Source: Actinomadura madurae (lineage in GTDB: Bacteria; Actinomycetota; Actinomycetes; Streptosporangiales; Streptosporangiaceae). From it: DNA of 64,000 bases. Shown here in pieces: positions 8,307 through 15,677 of the stretch. The stretch lies in assembly GCF_900115095.1 (NCBI RefSeq), contig NZ_FOVH01000011.1, positions 111,524-175,523 of the forward strand, read 5' to 3'. How positions within the stretch are numbered: the stretch's first letter is position 1; every line of letters begins with the position of its first letter. Below the pieces are notes generated by a model that saw nothing but the letters and a program-made list of their open reading frames with translations, was not told the origin of the DNA and did not search any database. Made by a program: the position numbers and the translations under genes.

Positions 8307-9937
8307 CGAACTTGCTCGCACCGCTGCCGCCTCACCTGCCGGCGGGAGGTCCCGGACCGGCGTGTCGTGCTCGCCGGGGTGACGTCCGGGCTCGTCCCGC
8401 CGCCGGGGAGCTGGCCCCTCGGGCACAGCGGCCCAGGCCCCACGACACCGGCGGCCGCACCAGGCTTGCCGCGCTGCGCGGATTTCTGGGGCGGGTAGAG
8501 CCGGGACGGCGGCGGAGTGTGACGCCGCATGGACTGCGGCATACGACGGCGCGGCAGATCGGTCCGTCCACCACGGTGAGCCGGGGCCGGTGGATCCGTC
8601 CGGGTGCGTTGAGTTCCGTGGTGGACGCGGTCACCCGGCATAGCGTGCCCAGCTCGCTGGGTCGGGGCGGGTTGGTTCCCGGGCGGAGGGCGGACCGTTG
8701 GGACCATTGCCATGGACGGGCGCGCCCGGCCGGATCCCGCACGTCTCGGCGGCCTGCGGGCTCTGCTCGGGAACGGGCGTCGGCAGCACCCGGGGAGCAC
8801 CGAGGGGTTCAGGACGATGTCGACGGAGGGCCGCTGTCCTCGTCCACCGGCGTCCAGGTGACTACGAGTGCCCCTCCCGGACATCGACTGCAATGCCCGT
8901 GGTGCAGCGTCACCGAATCGGTGGTCGAGACGCCTGCTCGCCAGACGTACGCACGCCCGGACGCTTGGGCCGCGTCAGCGGCGGGCGGTGGCGAGGAAGT
9001 GCGATCAGGGCGAAGGTTTTGGCGAGGGCCTGCGCGATGAGGAACACGGCGGCTGCGGACAGCGGGGCGTCCAGCGCCAGTAGTGCGGGCGCGCAGCCGA
9101 ACAGAGCGACGTCTGGCAAGAGCCCACAGGAACGGGCCGGTCGGCAACGAATCGGTGGGGGATCACCGGCATCGAGTGATCGACCGGACGCCGCCGCGCC
9201 ATCCGCAGCCCCCGGCGGCCACCGCCGCGACCGGTACCGTCCCATGCCCGCCGCCGCGGCGAGGGCGGGCAGCACGGTGGAGACCTGCAGGACGCCGATC
9301 CGGCGCGGGCGGCGTACCAACCTGCGCCAGTCGGCCCAAACCACCCCTGCCGGAGCCGTCCGCCACGCGGGCCAGGAACGGGAACGCAGCAGGCGCCCCC
9401 GCCAATGGTGATCCTCGGCGAGGCGCCGGGGACCAGGACGGCCCACGCGGCGGCGACGTGACCGGTTCGGGTGGAGGCGTCTAGCAGGGAACGGGCGGCA
9501 TCCGTCCGAGCGCACCCCAGACGAGCCGAAGCAGCACCGCAGTGACGGCCGCGCACGTCGCCGCCAGGGCCGCGCCCAGGGACACCGGCGCACCGCGCGA
9601 TCCCTCACCGAGATCGTCGTATCCGCAGGCGCCCGCCGGGGCTTCGGCTTCGCCCAGGTCCGCTGGGATGGCGGAGGTTTCCGCCTGTGGCAGGTCATGA
9701 CCTACCTCCCCAATCCGCGCCATCGGCTCCGCAAGGGCCGCACTTCCGCAAGCGTCTCGGACGACTTCCGAGCCCGATGCCGGGACGCTCGACGTCCTTA
9801 AGGCTCACCACAAGCGCCAGATCCCCGACAATCTCAGCTCGTCCTGAAAAGGTGGCTCCCGGCGGGCGCCCGCGCATGTGGTGGCCGCGCGGCTCGGGCA
9901 TGCAACGGGCACGGGCCAGCGCCGTGGGAACATTGGG
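8307..9937. other. Gene-poor, apparently decayed region
   Basis: No intact gene is supported in these 1.6 kb. Several frames are open only because GC is high, and none has a start, ribosome site and coherent protein. Two scraps look meaningful. Around 8510-8560 the plus strand reads SVTPHGLRHTTARQI, which resembles the HGLRHT box of tyrosine recombinases. On the minus strand, roughly 8960-9130 and 9480-9590, hydrophobic stretches such as LLALDAPLSAAAVFLIAQAL and GAALAATCAAVTAVLLRLVW look like helices of a broken membrane protein. The stretch is best read as remnants of mobile DNA and a lost membrane gene. Confidence 0.45.
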
Positions 9938-10394
9938 ATGACCGCTGACCGGGACGCTCGTGAGCACGTCAAGCTCTGGGCTTGCGCCAAGTCCAATGGG
10001 GAACCGGTCTATGAATTGGTGGCTGCAGAGCGACTGCCGGACGGGCGATACAAGATCCTCGTTACACCAGCCCTCGTGCTCGGGTGCGCCGCAGGCGACA
10101 TCGTGACCTTCAACGAGGTGATGCGCGCTCAATTGCTACACCGTGGCGGCACCTGGCAGTTCAAGCGGCTCCGGTTAAGAATTCGTCCCCACGGATGTTG
10201 ATCGGCTGCGCGAGGCGATGACTCCGCCGAGTGGGCTGGCAGAAGCTCCTGCCGATCTACAGTTCGTCGTTGTGACCGTTCCTGCGGCTACGGGCTTCTC
10301 GCGCATCGAGTCGATCATGAACGAATGGGCCGCCACAGCCAACGCCGAGTGGTGGTACAGGAACGACAATGGTGCGCTGTTGAACTGGTGGTAG
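9938..10394 (+). pseudogene. DUF4265 protein gene broken by two frameshifts
   Basis: The first part reads MTADRDAREHVKLWACAK and continues through YELVAAERLPDGRYKI to VLGCAAGDIV, a recognisable DUF4265 start with ATG at 9938, and stops at 10199. The rest of the domain continues in other frames. LAVQAAPVK is read from 10153, and from about 10179 the stretch FVPTDVDRLREAM leads to QFVVVTVPAATGFSRIESIM and ends NDNGALLNWW before TAG at 10392. The frame steps from phase 2 to 1 to 0, so two single-base losses near 10145-10153 and 10177-10181 explain it. DUF4265 proteins have no defined function. It is a pseudogene unless the losses are sequencing errors. Confidence 0.7.
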
Positions 10395-10607
10395 CCGCCG
10401 CGTGGCACCCGGTCCAGCAACGGACGGATTCTGCCAAGGGTGGCGAAGCCACGACGTAGTAACGCCCGAAGGCCACCCTGGACAGGAACCGTCCGCCGCC
10501 ACCCTCAACACATCGGATCGGGGAGCCCCGCACCCTTCCAGACCGGGTCGCAATGTCCCTGAGCCAGGGTACTTCCGCCGGGGACGCCCGCATGCAACTC
10601 TGCCTGA

Positions 10608-11033
10608 ATGACTGACGAATGCCCCTTTTGCGCAATGGGCTCGGGTGAGATGGATCGCGATTTGATCGCACTGCGAACTGAGCAAGTCTTCGTCTCACTA
10701 GCCAGAAAGCAGCGACGCACCAACCCTGGACATGTTCTGGTCTGCCCAGTCGAGCACGTGACCGCTCTGTACACGGTTGAGCCGTCCCTACTTGCGGCAG
10801 TGTTCAGCGCGGTCGCCCGGATCACACGTGCGGCACCGTTGGCCTTCGGCGCCGTAGGCACCACCGTGCTCAACAACAACGACGCCCCAGACCAGGTGAT
10901 CTCCCACCTACACGTGCACGTGATCCCGCGCTTCGACGGCGACAACCTGGTGATCCCTAACCCGGACAAGGCTCCAGCATCCCGAGAGCTGAGGGTCCAG
11001 CTCGCGTCACGCCTACGGCAGGCGCTGACCTGA
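10608..11033 (+). CDS. HIT family nucleotide hydrolase/transferase
   Basis: Histidine-triad protein of 141 residues. It opens with the CPFC zinc-binding pair (residues 5-8) and carries the triad HLHVHVIPR (His100, His102, His104), where the central His forms the nucleotidyl intermediate in this superfamily. The NNNDAPDQ loop before the triad is also typical. The family hydrolyses dinucleotide polyphosphates or nucleoside phosphoramidates in the cytoplasm. Codon use is less GC-extreme than the neighbours, and the gene sits between decayed sequence and an integrated element, so horizontal origin is possible. The 213 nt before it contain no gene that I can support. Confidence 0.9.
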   Translation: MTDECPFCAMGSGEMDRDLIALRTEQVFVSLARKQRRTNPGHVLVCPVEHVTALYTVEPSLLAAVFSAVARITRAAPLAFGAVGTTVLNNNDAPDQVISHLHVHVIPRFDGDNLVIPNPDKAPASRELRVQLASRLRQALT

Positions 11034-11579
11034 GGCGCGACGGGGACGACAAAGGACGTCATCGGCTGCGTCGTGGTGGACCGCCGCAAGGGCGAGATCT
11101 CCTCATGGCGGCTGGACAACCTGCACGGGGTCACGGAAACTGGACGGCGCGGCGGACGCCCGCCGCCCTCCGCACCACGTTCATGGCCGAGTCGGCGCCC
11201 CCGACCAGCCGAGTGCTCGGCCATGAGGTCGTGGACCGCAACTGCCCCTGATGACGTAACAGCAGCCGTCATCACGCTGCAACGCCGGTTCGCTGGGGGC
11301 CTCGGTCTGGTTCGGGCAACACACCTTCCGGTGGTGGGCCATGGGTGCCGGGTTCTACGTGGTGGATGCTCGTTGAGGCAACGACGCCCATGCAGCTCAC
11401 GGACAGGATGGCCGAGGTCTCCAGGTCAGCTGTGCCTGCCGACGTAGTCGGGTCACGTGGCATCCAGTAGTCGTAACAGCCGGGGCAGGCTGGACGTACG
11501 TCAGCGCGCGGCGGCTGAGGCCATGAGCAGCGCCCGCTTCGGAGCTTGACCTGTCCCTATGGCTCCCAAGGCGCACGCA
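11034..11579. other. Non-coding stretch left of the integrated element
   Basis: No convincing gene. A short open stretch near 11050-11130 reads VIGCVVVDRRKGEISSW but has no clear start or end and may be a gene fragment. The right end runs into the terminator that once followed tRNA-Arg. Confidence 0.4.
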
Positions 11580-11612
11580 AAAGCCCCCTCGCGGAGATCG
11601 CAAGGGGGCTTT
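11580..11612 (-). terminator. Original tRNA-Arg terminator, now displaced
   Basis: The hairpin AAAGCCCCCT / AGGGGGCTTT has 10-bp arms (11580-11589 and 11603-11612) and on the minus strand is followed by further U residues. It lies immediately downstream of the left att copy, so before integration it ended the tRNA-Arg transcript. Confidence 0.8.
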
Positions 11613-11662
11613 GAGCTGGGCGCACCCGAAGGGATTCGAACCCCTAACCTTCTGATCCGTAG
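11612..11662 (-). repeat. attL: 51-bp copy of the tRNA-Arg 3' part
   Basis: Positions 11612-11662 are identical to 19395-19445 over 51 bp, covering the tRNA-Arg 3' half from the anticodon loop through the T arm and acceptor to 9 nt past the gene. Left of it is host sequence with a terminator; right of it the tRNA sequence stops and element sequence begins. It cannot make a tRNA because the 5' half is missing. Confidence 0.92.
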
Positions 11663-11810
11663 CAACTGGCAGGCATAATCCGACCATCGGCGTTGGCAGG
11701 TCACGTGTCCGCTGACGTCCGCCGACGTCCCCCTGCCTCCGTGGCCGTTGCTGTACTTCTCGGCTGTACTACTCCACAAACGCGCCTGCGAGTGTCGCCC
11801 CCTACCCGAG

Positions 11811-11977
11811 CCGCTACGGGTAGCGGACGGCCCGCTACGGGTAGCGGCTCCGCTACCCGAGCCGCTACCCGATCTACCTGGGCAGATAAGCCCATGTAGC
11901 GGGTAGCGGCAATCTTCCGTCTCCGCCCGGAACGCACTGAGTACGCCATCGGATGCCCCCTGGGCCGCTACCGCTAC
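11811..11977. repeat. Repeat array A, word CCGCTAC/GTAGCGG
   Basis: Ten copies of the 7-bp word lie in 167 bp: minus-sense at 11811, 11832, 11850, 11862, 11965 and 11971; plus-sense at 11820, 11841, 11896 and 11903. Neighbouring opposite copies form hairpins such as CCGCTACGGGTAGCGG. The motif ATCTACCTG lies at 11872-11880, just before the plus-plus tandem. The order around that motif (minus, plus, minus, minus, motif, plus, plus) matches arrays B and C. No coding potential is seen. Confidence 0.85.
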
Positions 11978-12002
11978 GCCTGGAGCCGTGAGGCGCGTCC
12001 CA

Positions 12003-12161
12003 GCCTCTAGGTCTAGACGTGGTGGCCTCTAGACCTAGAGGCGCCACTAGAGGCTTGCTCAGGGACTGACCGGCGCTCTAGCGGCTAGAGGCTGGTAGCC
12101 GCGCCCACGTCCGGCCGTCCGTACGTTGCCGTGTGGCGCCGTGCTCTAACCGCTCTAGAGC
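12003..12161. repeat. Repeat array A2, word GCCTCTAG/CTAGAGGC
   Basis: Copies of GCCTCTAG occur at 12003 and 12025 and of CTAGAGGC at 12035, 12047 and 12085, with the related palindromes GTCTAGAC (12011) and GCTCTAGAGC (12152). The central GCCTCTAGACCTAGAGGC is an 18-bp near-perfect palindrome. The ACCTG motif of the other arrays is not seen here, so this array may be partial. Confidence 0.75.
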
Positions 12162-12234
12162 CCCCGCTCGGCGACTCTGGCGACGCTGTGGACGTGCGGG
12201 ACACCAAACGGGCCTGCATAGGATCCGGAGGGGT

Positions 12235-12410
12235 AGCCGTACCAGCCGTACCAGCCTCGTTTTCCGTGGTCAACCATGGTACGGCTTGGGCGGCTGGTAC
12301 GGGTCAAGCCGTACCACCCGGCACCCCTCTGGTACGGCTTGAGCCGTACCAGCGTTCAAGCCGTACCGCTATCTACCTGCATAAATGAGGCTGGTACGGC
12401 TGGTACGGCT
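12235..12410. repeat. Repeat array B, word GGTACGGCT/AGCCGTACC
   Basis: Nine exact copies and one single-mismatch copy of a 9-bp word lie in 176 bp. AGCCGTACC occurs at 12235, 12244, 12307, 12342 and 12359; GGTACGGCT at 12278, 12331, 12393 and 12402, with GGTACGGGT at 12296. Copies at 12331 and 12342 make the perfect hairpin GGTACGGCTTGAGCCGTACC. ATCTACCTG lies at 12371-12379, 13 nt before the final tandem pair. To the right, CCCCTCTTG (12451) and CAAGAGGGG (12518) form a wide inverted pair before array C. Confidence 0.9.
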
Positions 12411-12552
12411 ACCCCTCCCGGGGGACGACGACCGGGCGGTCCCGCACGCTCCCCTCTTGAGTGCCGTACTTAGGCCAGTGGCGGCACGGTTGGTGACGGC
12501 TAGGGACAGGCAGCACCCAAGAGGGGGAGGGGGAGCCGTCCCAGCCGTCCCC

Positions 12553-13971
12553 GGTCACGTCCAGCGGAGTGGTGTATGAGTTGGCCTCCGCGTGATCCTG
12601 TTTCTGCAGGTTAAGCGGTGAGTTCCTGGTTGTCGATCTTGGGGTCGGGTGTGGTTCCGTCGATGACGCGCAGGCGGGCTTTGGCGAGGAATTCCAGGCC
12701 CATGTAGCGGCGGGCCTCGGTCCATTCGTCGGTTTGCTCCATCAGGACGGCGCCGACCAGGCGGACGATCGCGGCCCGGTCGGGGAAGATCCCGACCACG
12801 TCGGTGCGCCGGCGGATCTCCTTGTTCAGCCGTTCCTGGGGATTGTTCGACCAGATCTGCCGCCAGATCTGTCGAGGGAACGCGGTGAAGGCCAGCAGAT
12901 CGGGTTCGGCCTGGTCCAGGTGCTCGGCGGCATCGGGATGCTTGGCCTCCAGCGATGCGACGACGCGGGCGTGCTGGGCGTGGACTTCTTCGGCGGCGGG
13001 CTGGTCGAAGATGGTGCGTACCAGCGTCGCCACCCACGGCTGCGCCGACTTGGGTACCCTGGTCAGCAAGTTGCGCAGGTAATGCGTCCGGCACCGCTGC
13101 CAGCCCGCCCCGGGCAAAGTGGATCCGATCGCCTCGACCAGGCCGGCGTGGGCGTCGGAGGTCACCAGCTGGACGCCGGTCAGGCCGCGGGCGACCAGGC
13201 CGCGCAGGAACGCCAGCCACCCGGCGCCGTCCTCGGCCGAGGTGACCTCGACCCCGAGGATCTCGCGGTGCCCGTCGGCGTTGACGCCGGTGGCCACCAG
13301 CACGTGCACGTTCACGATCCGGCCGCCCTCACGCACCTTCTGGGTCAGGGCATCGACCCACACGAACGCATACGGTCCGCCCTCCAACGGCCGGTTGCGG
13401 AACGCGGCCACCTGGGCGTCCAGCACCTTCGACATCTGCGACACCTGGCTCTTGGAGATGCCCTTGATCCCCATCTGCTCCACCAGCTTGTCCACCCGCC
13501 GCGTCGACACACCCAGCAGATAGGACGTGGCCACCACGCTGACCAGGGCCTGCTCGGCCCGGCGCCGCCGCTCCAGCAGCCACTCAGGGAAGTAGGACCC
13601 GCTGCGCAGTTTCGGGATCGCCAACTCCACGGTGCCGGCGCGGGTGTCCCAGTCCCGGGACCGGTAGCCGTTGCGGCGGTTGACCCGCCCGTCCGAGCGA
13701 GCCCCGTAGTCGGCGCCGCAGACCGCGTCGGCCTCCGCGCTCATGAGCGCCTCGGCCATCGTCTTGACCATCGACCGCAGCAGATCCGGCTCACACGCCC
13801 CGATCTGCTCGGCAATCCACTCGGCAGGGTCCACACTGTTGTCCGCGGCCATCGCGTTGTCTCCTTCTTCTTGATCATCCATCTCGAAGGATCTACGCGG
13901 TGGCCGTCTCACGTCACGACGCCACGCTCTTCACCTGCGGAAACTCGTACACCACCTCCGTGGACGCAACC
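12553..13971 (-). mobile_element. IS256-family insertion sequence with intact ends
   Basis: A 1419-bp element is bounded by imperfect terminal inverted repeats, about 23 matches in the first 30 bp; both ends start GGT and share CGTCCA and GTGGTGTA. It is flanked by the 8-bp target duplication CCGTCCCC at 12545-12552 and 13972-13979. It encodes one transposase on the minus strand. Intact ends, duplication and frame suggest a recent insertion that may still be active. Confidence 0.92.
12611..13852 (-). CDS. IS256-family transposase
   Basis: DDE transposase of 413 residues, the normal length for the IS256 (mutator-like) family. The catalytic residues can be placed in FVWVDALTQKV (first Asp), LVTSDAHAGLVEAI (second Asp) and NNPQERLNKEIRRRTDVVGI (Glu). 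The conserved C/H pair region with CRTHYLRNLL lies between. The start at 13852 follows GAAGGAGACAACGCG; an in-frame ATG at 13882 would add ten residues but has a weaker site. The protein recognises the terminal repeats of its own element and copies it through a circular intermediate in this family. No frameshift or stop is seen. Confidence 0.95.
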   Translation of the reverse strand: MAADNSVDPAEWIAEQIGACEPDLLRSMVKTMAEALMSAEADAVCGADYGARSDGRVNRRNGYRSRDWDTRAGTVELAIPKLRSGSYFPEWLLERRRRAEQALVSVVATSYLLGVSTRRVDKLVEQMGIKGISKSQVSQMSKVLDAQVAAFRNRPLEGGPYAFVWVDALTQKVREGGRIVNVHVLVATGVNADGHREILGVEVTSAEDGAGWLAFLRGLVARGLTGVQLVTSDAHAGLVEAIGSTLPGAGWQRCRTHYLRNLLTRVPKSAQPWVATLVRTIFDQPAAEEVHAQHARVVASLEAKHPDAAEHLDQAEPDLLAFTAFPRQIWRQIWSNNPQERLNKEIRRRTDVVGIFPDRAAIVRLVGAVLMEQTDEWTEARRYMGLEFLAKARLRVIDGTTPDPKIDNQELTA

Positions 13972-14222
13972 CCGTCCCCGTGCAGGTCATCCCCGGGACG
14001 GCTTGAACCACTGGGACGGCTTGAGCCGTCCCAACTGCCTGGCTGGGACGGCTCAAGCCGTCCCGCATCTTCAAGCCGTCCCGCGCTGACCTGCGACAAT
14101 GATGCTGGGACGGCTGGGACGGCTACCCCTCGCCCCACCCGGTCCACGCCACAGAGAGTCACACTCGCCTTTGCGGGCGGTCGACACGTACCGTGACCGG
14201 TTCCCCTGCCAATCCGGCCGCT

Positions 14223-14298
14223 GGGGACAGAGGACACGGTGACAGAAGCCGACACAAGTCTTTCTGTCGGCTTCTGTCCCCCTGTCCCTGTGTCCCTG
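14223..14298. repeat. Repeat array E, GGGACAG-type words and long hairpin
   Basis: The perfect 14-bp inverted repeat GACAGAAGCCGACA (14241-14254) and TGTCGGCTTCTGTC (14265-14278) has a 10-nt loop. It is flanked by GGGACAG and GGACAC on the left and CTGTCCC and TGTGTCCC on the right, so a second, looser inverted layer surrounds the stem. It could act as DNA cruciform, RNA hairpin or protein site; no gene overlaps it. Confidence 0.7.
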
Positions 14299-14413
14299 CC
14301 CTGGAATTCGAGGGCATTGCGGTCACTGCCTGCAACCCTCAAAGCTGTCACTGTGTGTGACGCACAGCCGCCCCGCGCCACCGAGTTGGAGGCCGACCGA
14401 CGCGCGGACCGGC

Positions 14414-14510
14414 CGCTAGGTCTAGCGCCCCGCTCCGCTAGACCTAGCGGCCCGGCTAGCGCCCTATGTCGGACATCACCAGCGGACTAGCGCCTAGCAG
14501 GCTCTACCTG
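14414..14510. repeat. Repeat array D, word CGCTAG/CTAGCG
   Basis: CGCTAG occurs at 14414 and 14436 and CTAGCG at 14422, 14444, 14456 and 14487, with the palindrome CCGCTAGACCTAGCGG in the middle and ATGTCGGACAT at 14466. CTCTACCTG at 14502-14510 matches the conserved motif of arrays A and B. The tandem pair that follows the motif in A, B and C is absent here. Confidence 0.75.
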
Positions 14511-14573
14511 CACACACGCTGATACCGCCCGGAACGGGGCTCTCCGGCCCCCCGTCGCCGACCGCTAGACAGC

Positions 14574-14611
14574 GTGAGGCCGGACGTCCCCGCAGAGACG
14601 TCCGGCCTCAC
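14574..14611 (-). terminator. Hairpin downstream of the GntR gene
   Basis: A perfect 15-bp stem, GTGAGGCCGGACGTC (14574-14588) with GACGTCCGGCCTCAC (14597-14611), has an 8-nt loop and lies 20 nt past the GntR stop. There is no U tract, as is common for actinomycete terminators. It separates the GntR transcript from the repeat arrays. Confidence 0.7.
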
Positions 14612-14631
14612 ACAGCGTCGCGGAGTGCGGG

Positions 14632-15474
14632 TCAGTCGATGTGTTCCCACCCGCTATCCATGGTCGGCGCCTTCCCTTCTGATTTCTCCCCCGTTGACGG
14701 TGCGTCCGGCTGCTCCGGAATGTCCATCAGGTAATGGAGTTCGTAGCGGTCACCAGGGAATACGATGTCCGCCGTTTCCACGGGAATGTCTCCCGCCCAG
14801 AACGTTTGCTTGATGCGCACGACCGGCACGCCTTGCGGAACTTGAAGCGTGGCCGCTTCCTGCGGCTCCGGCATGCGGATGTTGAGAATCTCATCTACAC
14901 GGGTGACTGTGAAGCCGATTGCATCGAATCGTGGAACGATTCCACGATTCGCGTAAGGCCCCTTGTGGGGAAGTTCGATAGGGGTACCGCCCGTGATGCG
15001 GATCGGTTCCCATGCGAACGAGCTGGAAACAGGCTGTCCGCCCATTTTGATGAGGTAGGCGGTTTCGGTGACCAGGTCCCCCTCATCGATGCTGAGACGC
15101 TCGGCGACTTCCACAGAAGCGGGTACCTTGCGCGTTTTGTGCTGCACATCGAGGTCACGCCCGGCACGTTCCGCCTCGATGACGTAAGTGGGACGGTCGT
15201 GAGGCCGGAAGTACCGATGTGGGGCGATTCGAACCAGAGGCTTGACCTCCCGGACGAACGTCCCCTTGCCCTTGACCCCGTAGACCAGACCCTCATTCCG
15301 GAGGGCGGTCAGCGCGGCCCGTGCCGTGATGGTGGAGACCCCCCACCGCTCACAGATCACGCGCTCACTGGGGAGCTTGTCGCCGGCGGCGAGATCCCCC
15401 GCCTTGATCTGCTGCCGGTAGTGGTCGGCGATGGCGACGTACGCCGGTTCGTACGGCGATGAGTCACTCCGCAT
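14632..15474 (-). CDS. GntR-family (UTRA) regulator, KorSA-like position
   Basis: Repressor of 280 residues. An N-terminal winged helix-turn-helix (about 8-75) contains the GntR signature KLPSERVICERWGVSTITAR and the wing GKGTFVRE; residues about 95-260 are a UTRA effector domain. In pSAM2-type elements a GntR protein (KorSA) silences replication and transfer genes, and this gene has the same place, divergent from the element's main operon. The start is at 15474 after GGTGAG. Two matching palindromes upstream (15527-15580) are the likely operators for itself and the rightward operon. Effector unknown. Confidence 0.88.
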   Translation of the reverse strand: MRSDSSPYEPAYVAIADHYRQQIKAGDLAAGDKLPSERVICERWGVSTITARAALTALRNEGLVYGVKGKGTFVREVKPLVRIAPHRYFRPHDRPTYVIEAERAGRDLDVQHKTRKVPASVEVAERLSIDEGDLVTETAYLIKMGGQPVSSSFAWEPIRITGGTPIELPHKGPYANRGIVPRFDAIGFTVTRVDEILNIRMPEPQEAATLQVPQGVPVVRIKQTFWAGDIPVETADIVFPGDRYELHYLMDIPEQPDAPSTGEKSEGKAPTMDSGWEHID

Positions 15475-15526
15475 AGCTAGCTCACCTTCCCTGAGCTGGG
15501 CGGACGCGGTCACTTGTCAGTGTAAC

Positions 15527-15580
15527 AACCTCGCATGTTGACATACGAAGTCTCAACCTCGTATGTTCACATACAAGGTT
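15527..15580. promoter_or_regulatory. Paired operators of the GntR regulator
   Basis: Two related palindromes lie 28 nt apart: AACCTCGCATGT-TG-ACATACGAAGTC (15527-15552) and AACCTCGTATGT-TC-ACATACAAGGTT (15555-15580). The second has 11 of 12 arm positions paired. The shared core is CATGT/ACATAC. They sit between the GntR gene and the start of the element operon and so can repress both directions. Confidence 0.78.
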
Positions 15581-15613
15581 GCTGGCGAACGTCACCGGAC
15601 GTCAGCGAACACA

Positions 15614-15648
15614 AGAAAAAGCCCTGACAGGCTGCCACCTGCCAGGGC
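15614..15648 (-). terminator. Minus-strand terminator ahead of the element operon
   Basis: The stem GCCCTGACAGG (15621-15631) / CCTGCCAGGGC (15638-15648) pairs at 10 of 11 positions and has a 6-nt loop. The A run at 15616-15620 becomes a U tract only on the minus strand. It would stop leftward antisense transcription before it reaches the GntR gene, or act as a leader hairpin for the rightward operon. Confidence 0.55.
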
Positions 15649-15677
15649 CGGAGCATCGAGTGCTTGGAGGCTCAACG

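Larger units (their letters stand above)
12534..14124. repeat. Repeat array C, word GGGACGGCT/AGCCGTCCC, split by an IS
   Basis: Ten exact copies of a 9-bp word occur outside the insertion sequence at 12553-13971. AGCCGTCCC is at 12534, 12543, 14024, 14056 and 14074; GGGACGGCT at 13995, 14013, 14045, 14107 and 14116. GCTGACCTG at 14085-14093 precedes the final tandem by 13 nt, the same distance as in array B. The order of all ten copies equals that of array B, but every copy has G instead of T at word position 3. The insertion sequence landed in the second copy. Confidence 0.9.

Noticed and set aside
11612..11662. Second tRNA gene at the left end of the element
   Set aside because: Only the 3' half of tRNA-Arg is present. 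The D arm and 5' acceptor are missing, so it is an att copy.
11811..12410. Arrays as ordinary rho-independent terminators
   Set aside because: There are too many hairpins in a row, no U tracts follow, and no gene ends nearby for arrays A and B.
12131..12579. Short coding regions within the repeat arrays (65-85 codons)
   Set aside because: Their sequences are direct translations of the repeat words, without ribosome sites or recognisable domains.
11811..14510. CRISPR array
   Set aside because: Repeats are 6-9 bp, occur in both orientations and have no regular spacers; no cas genes are in the window.
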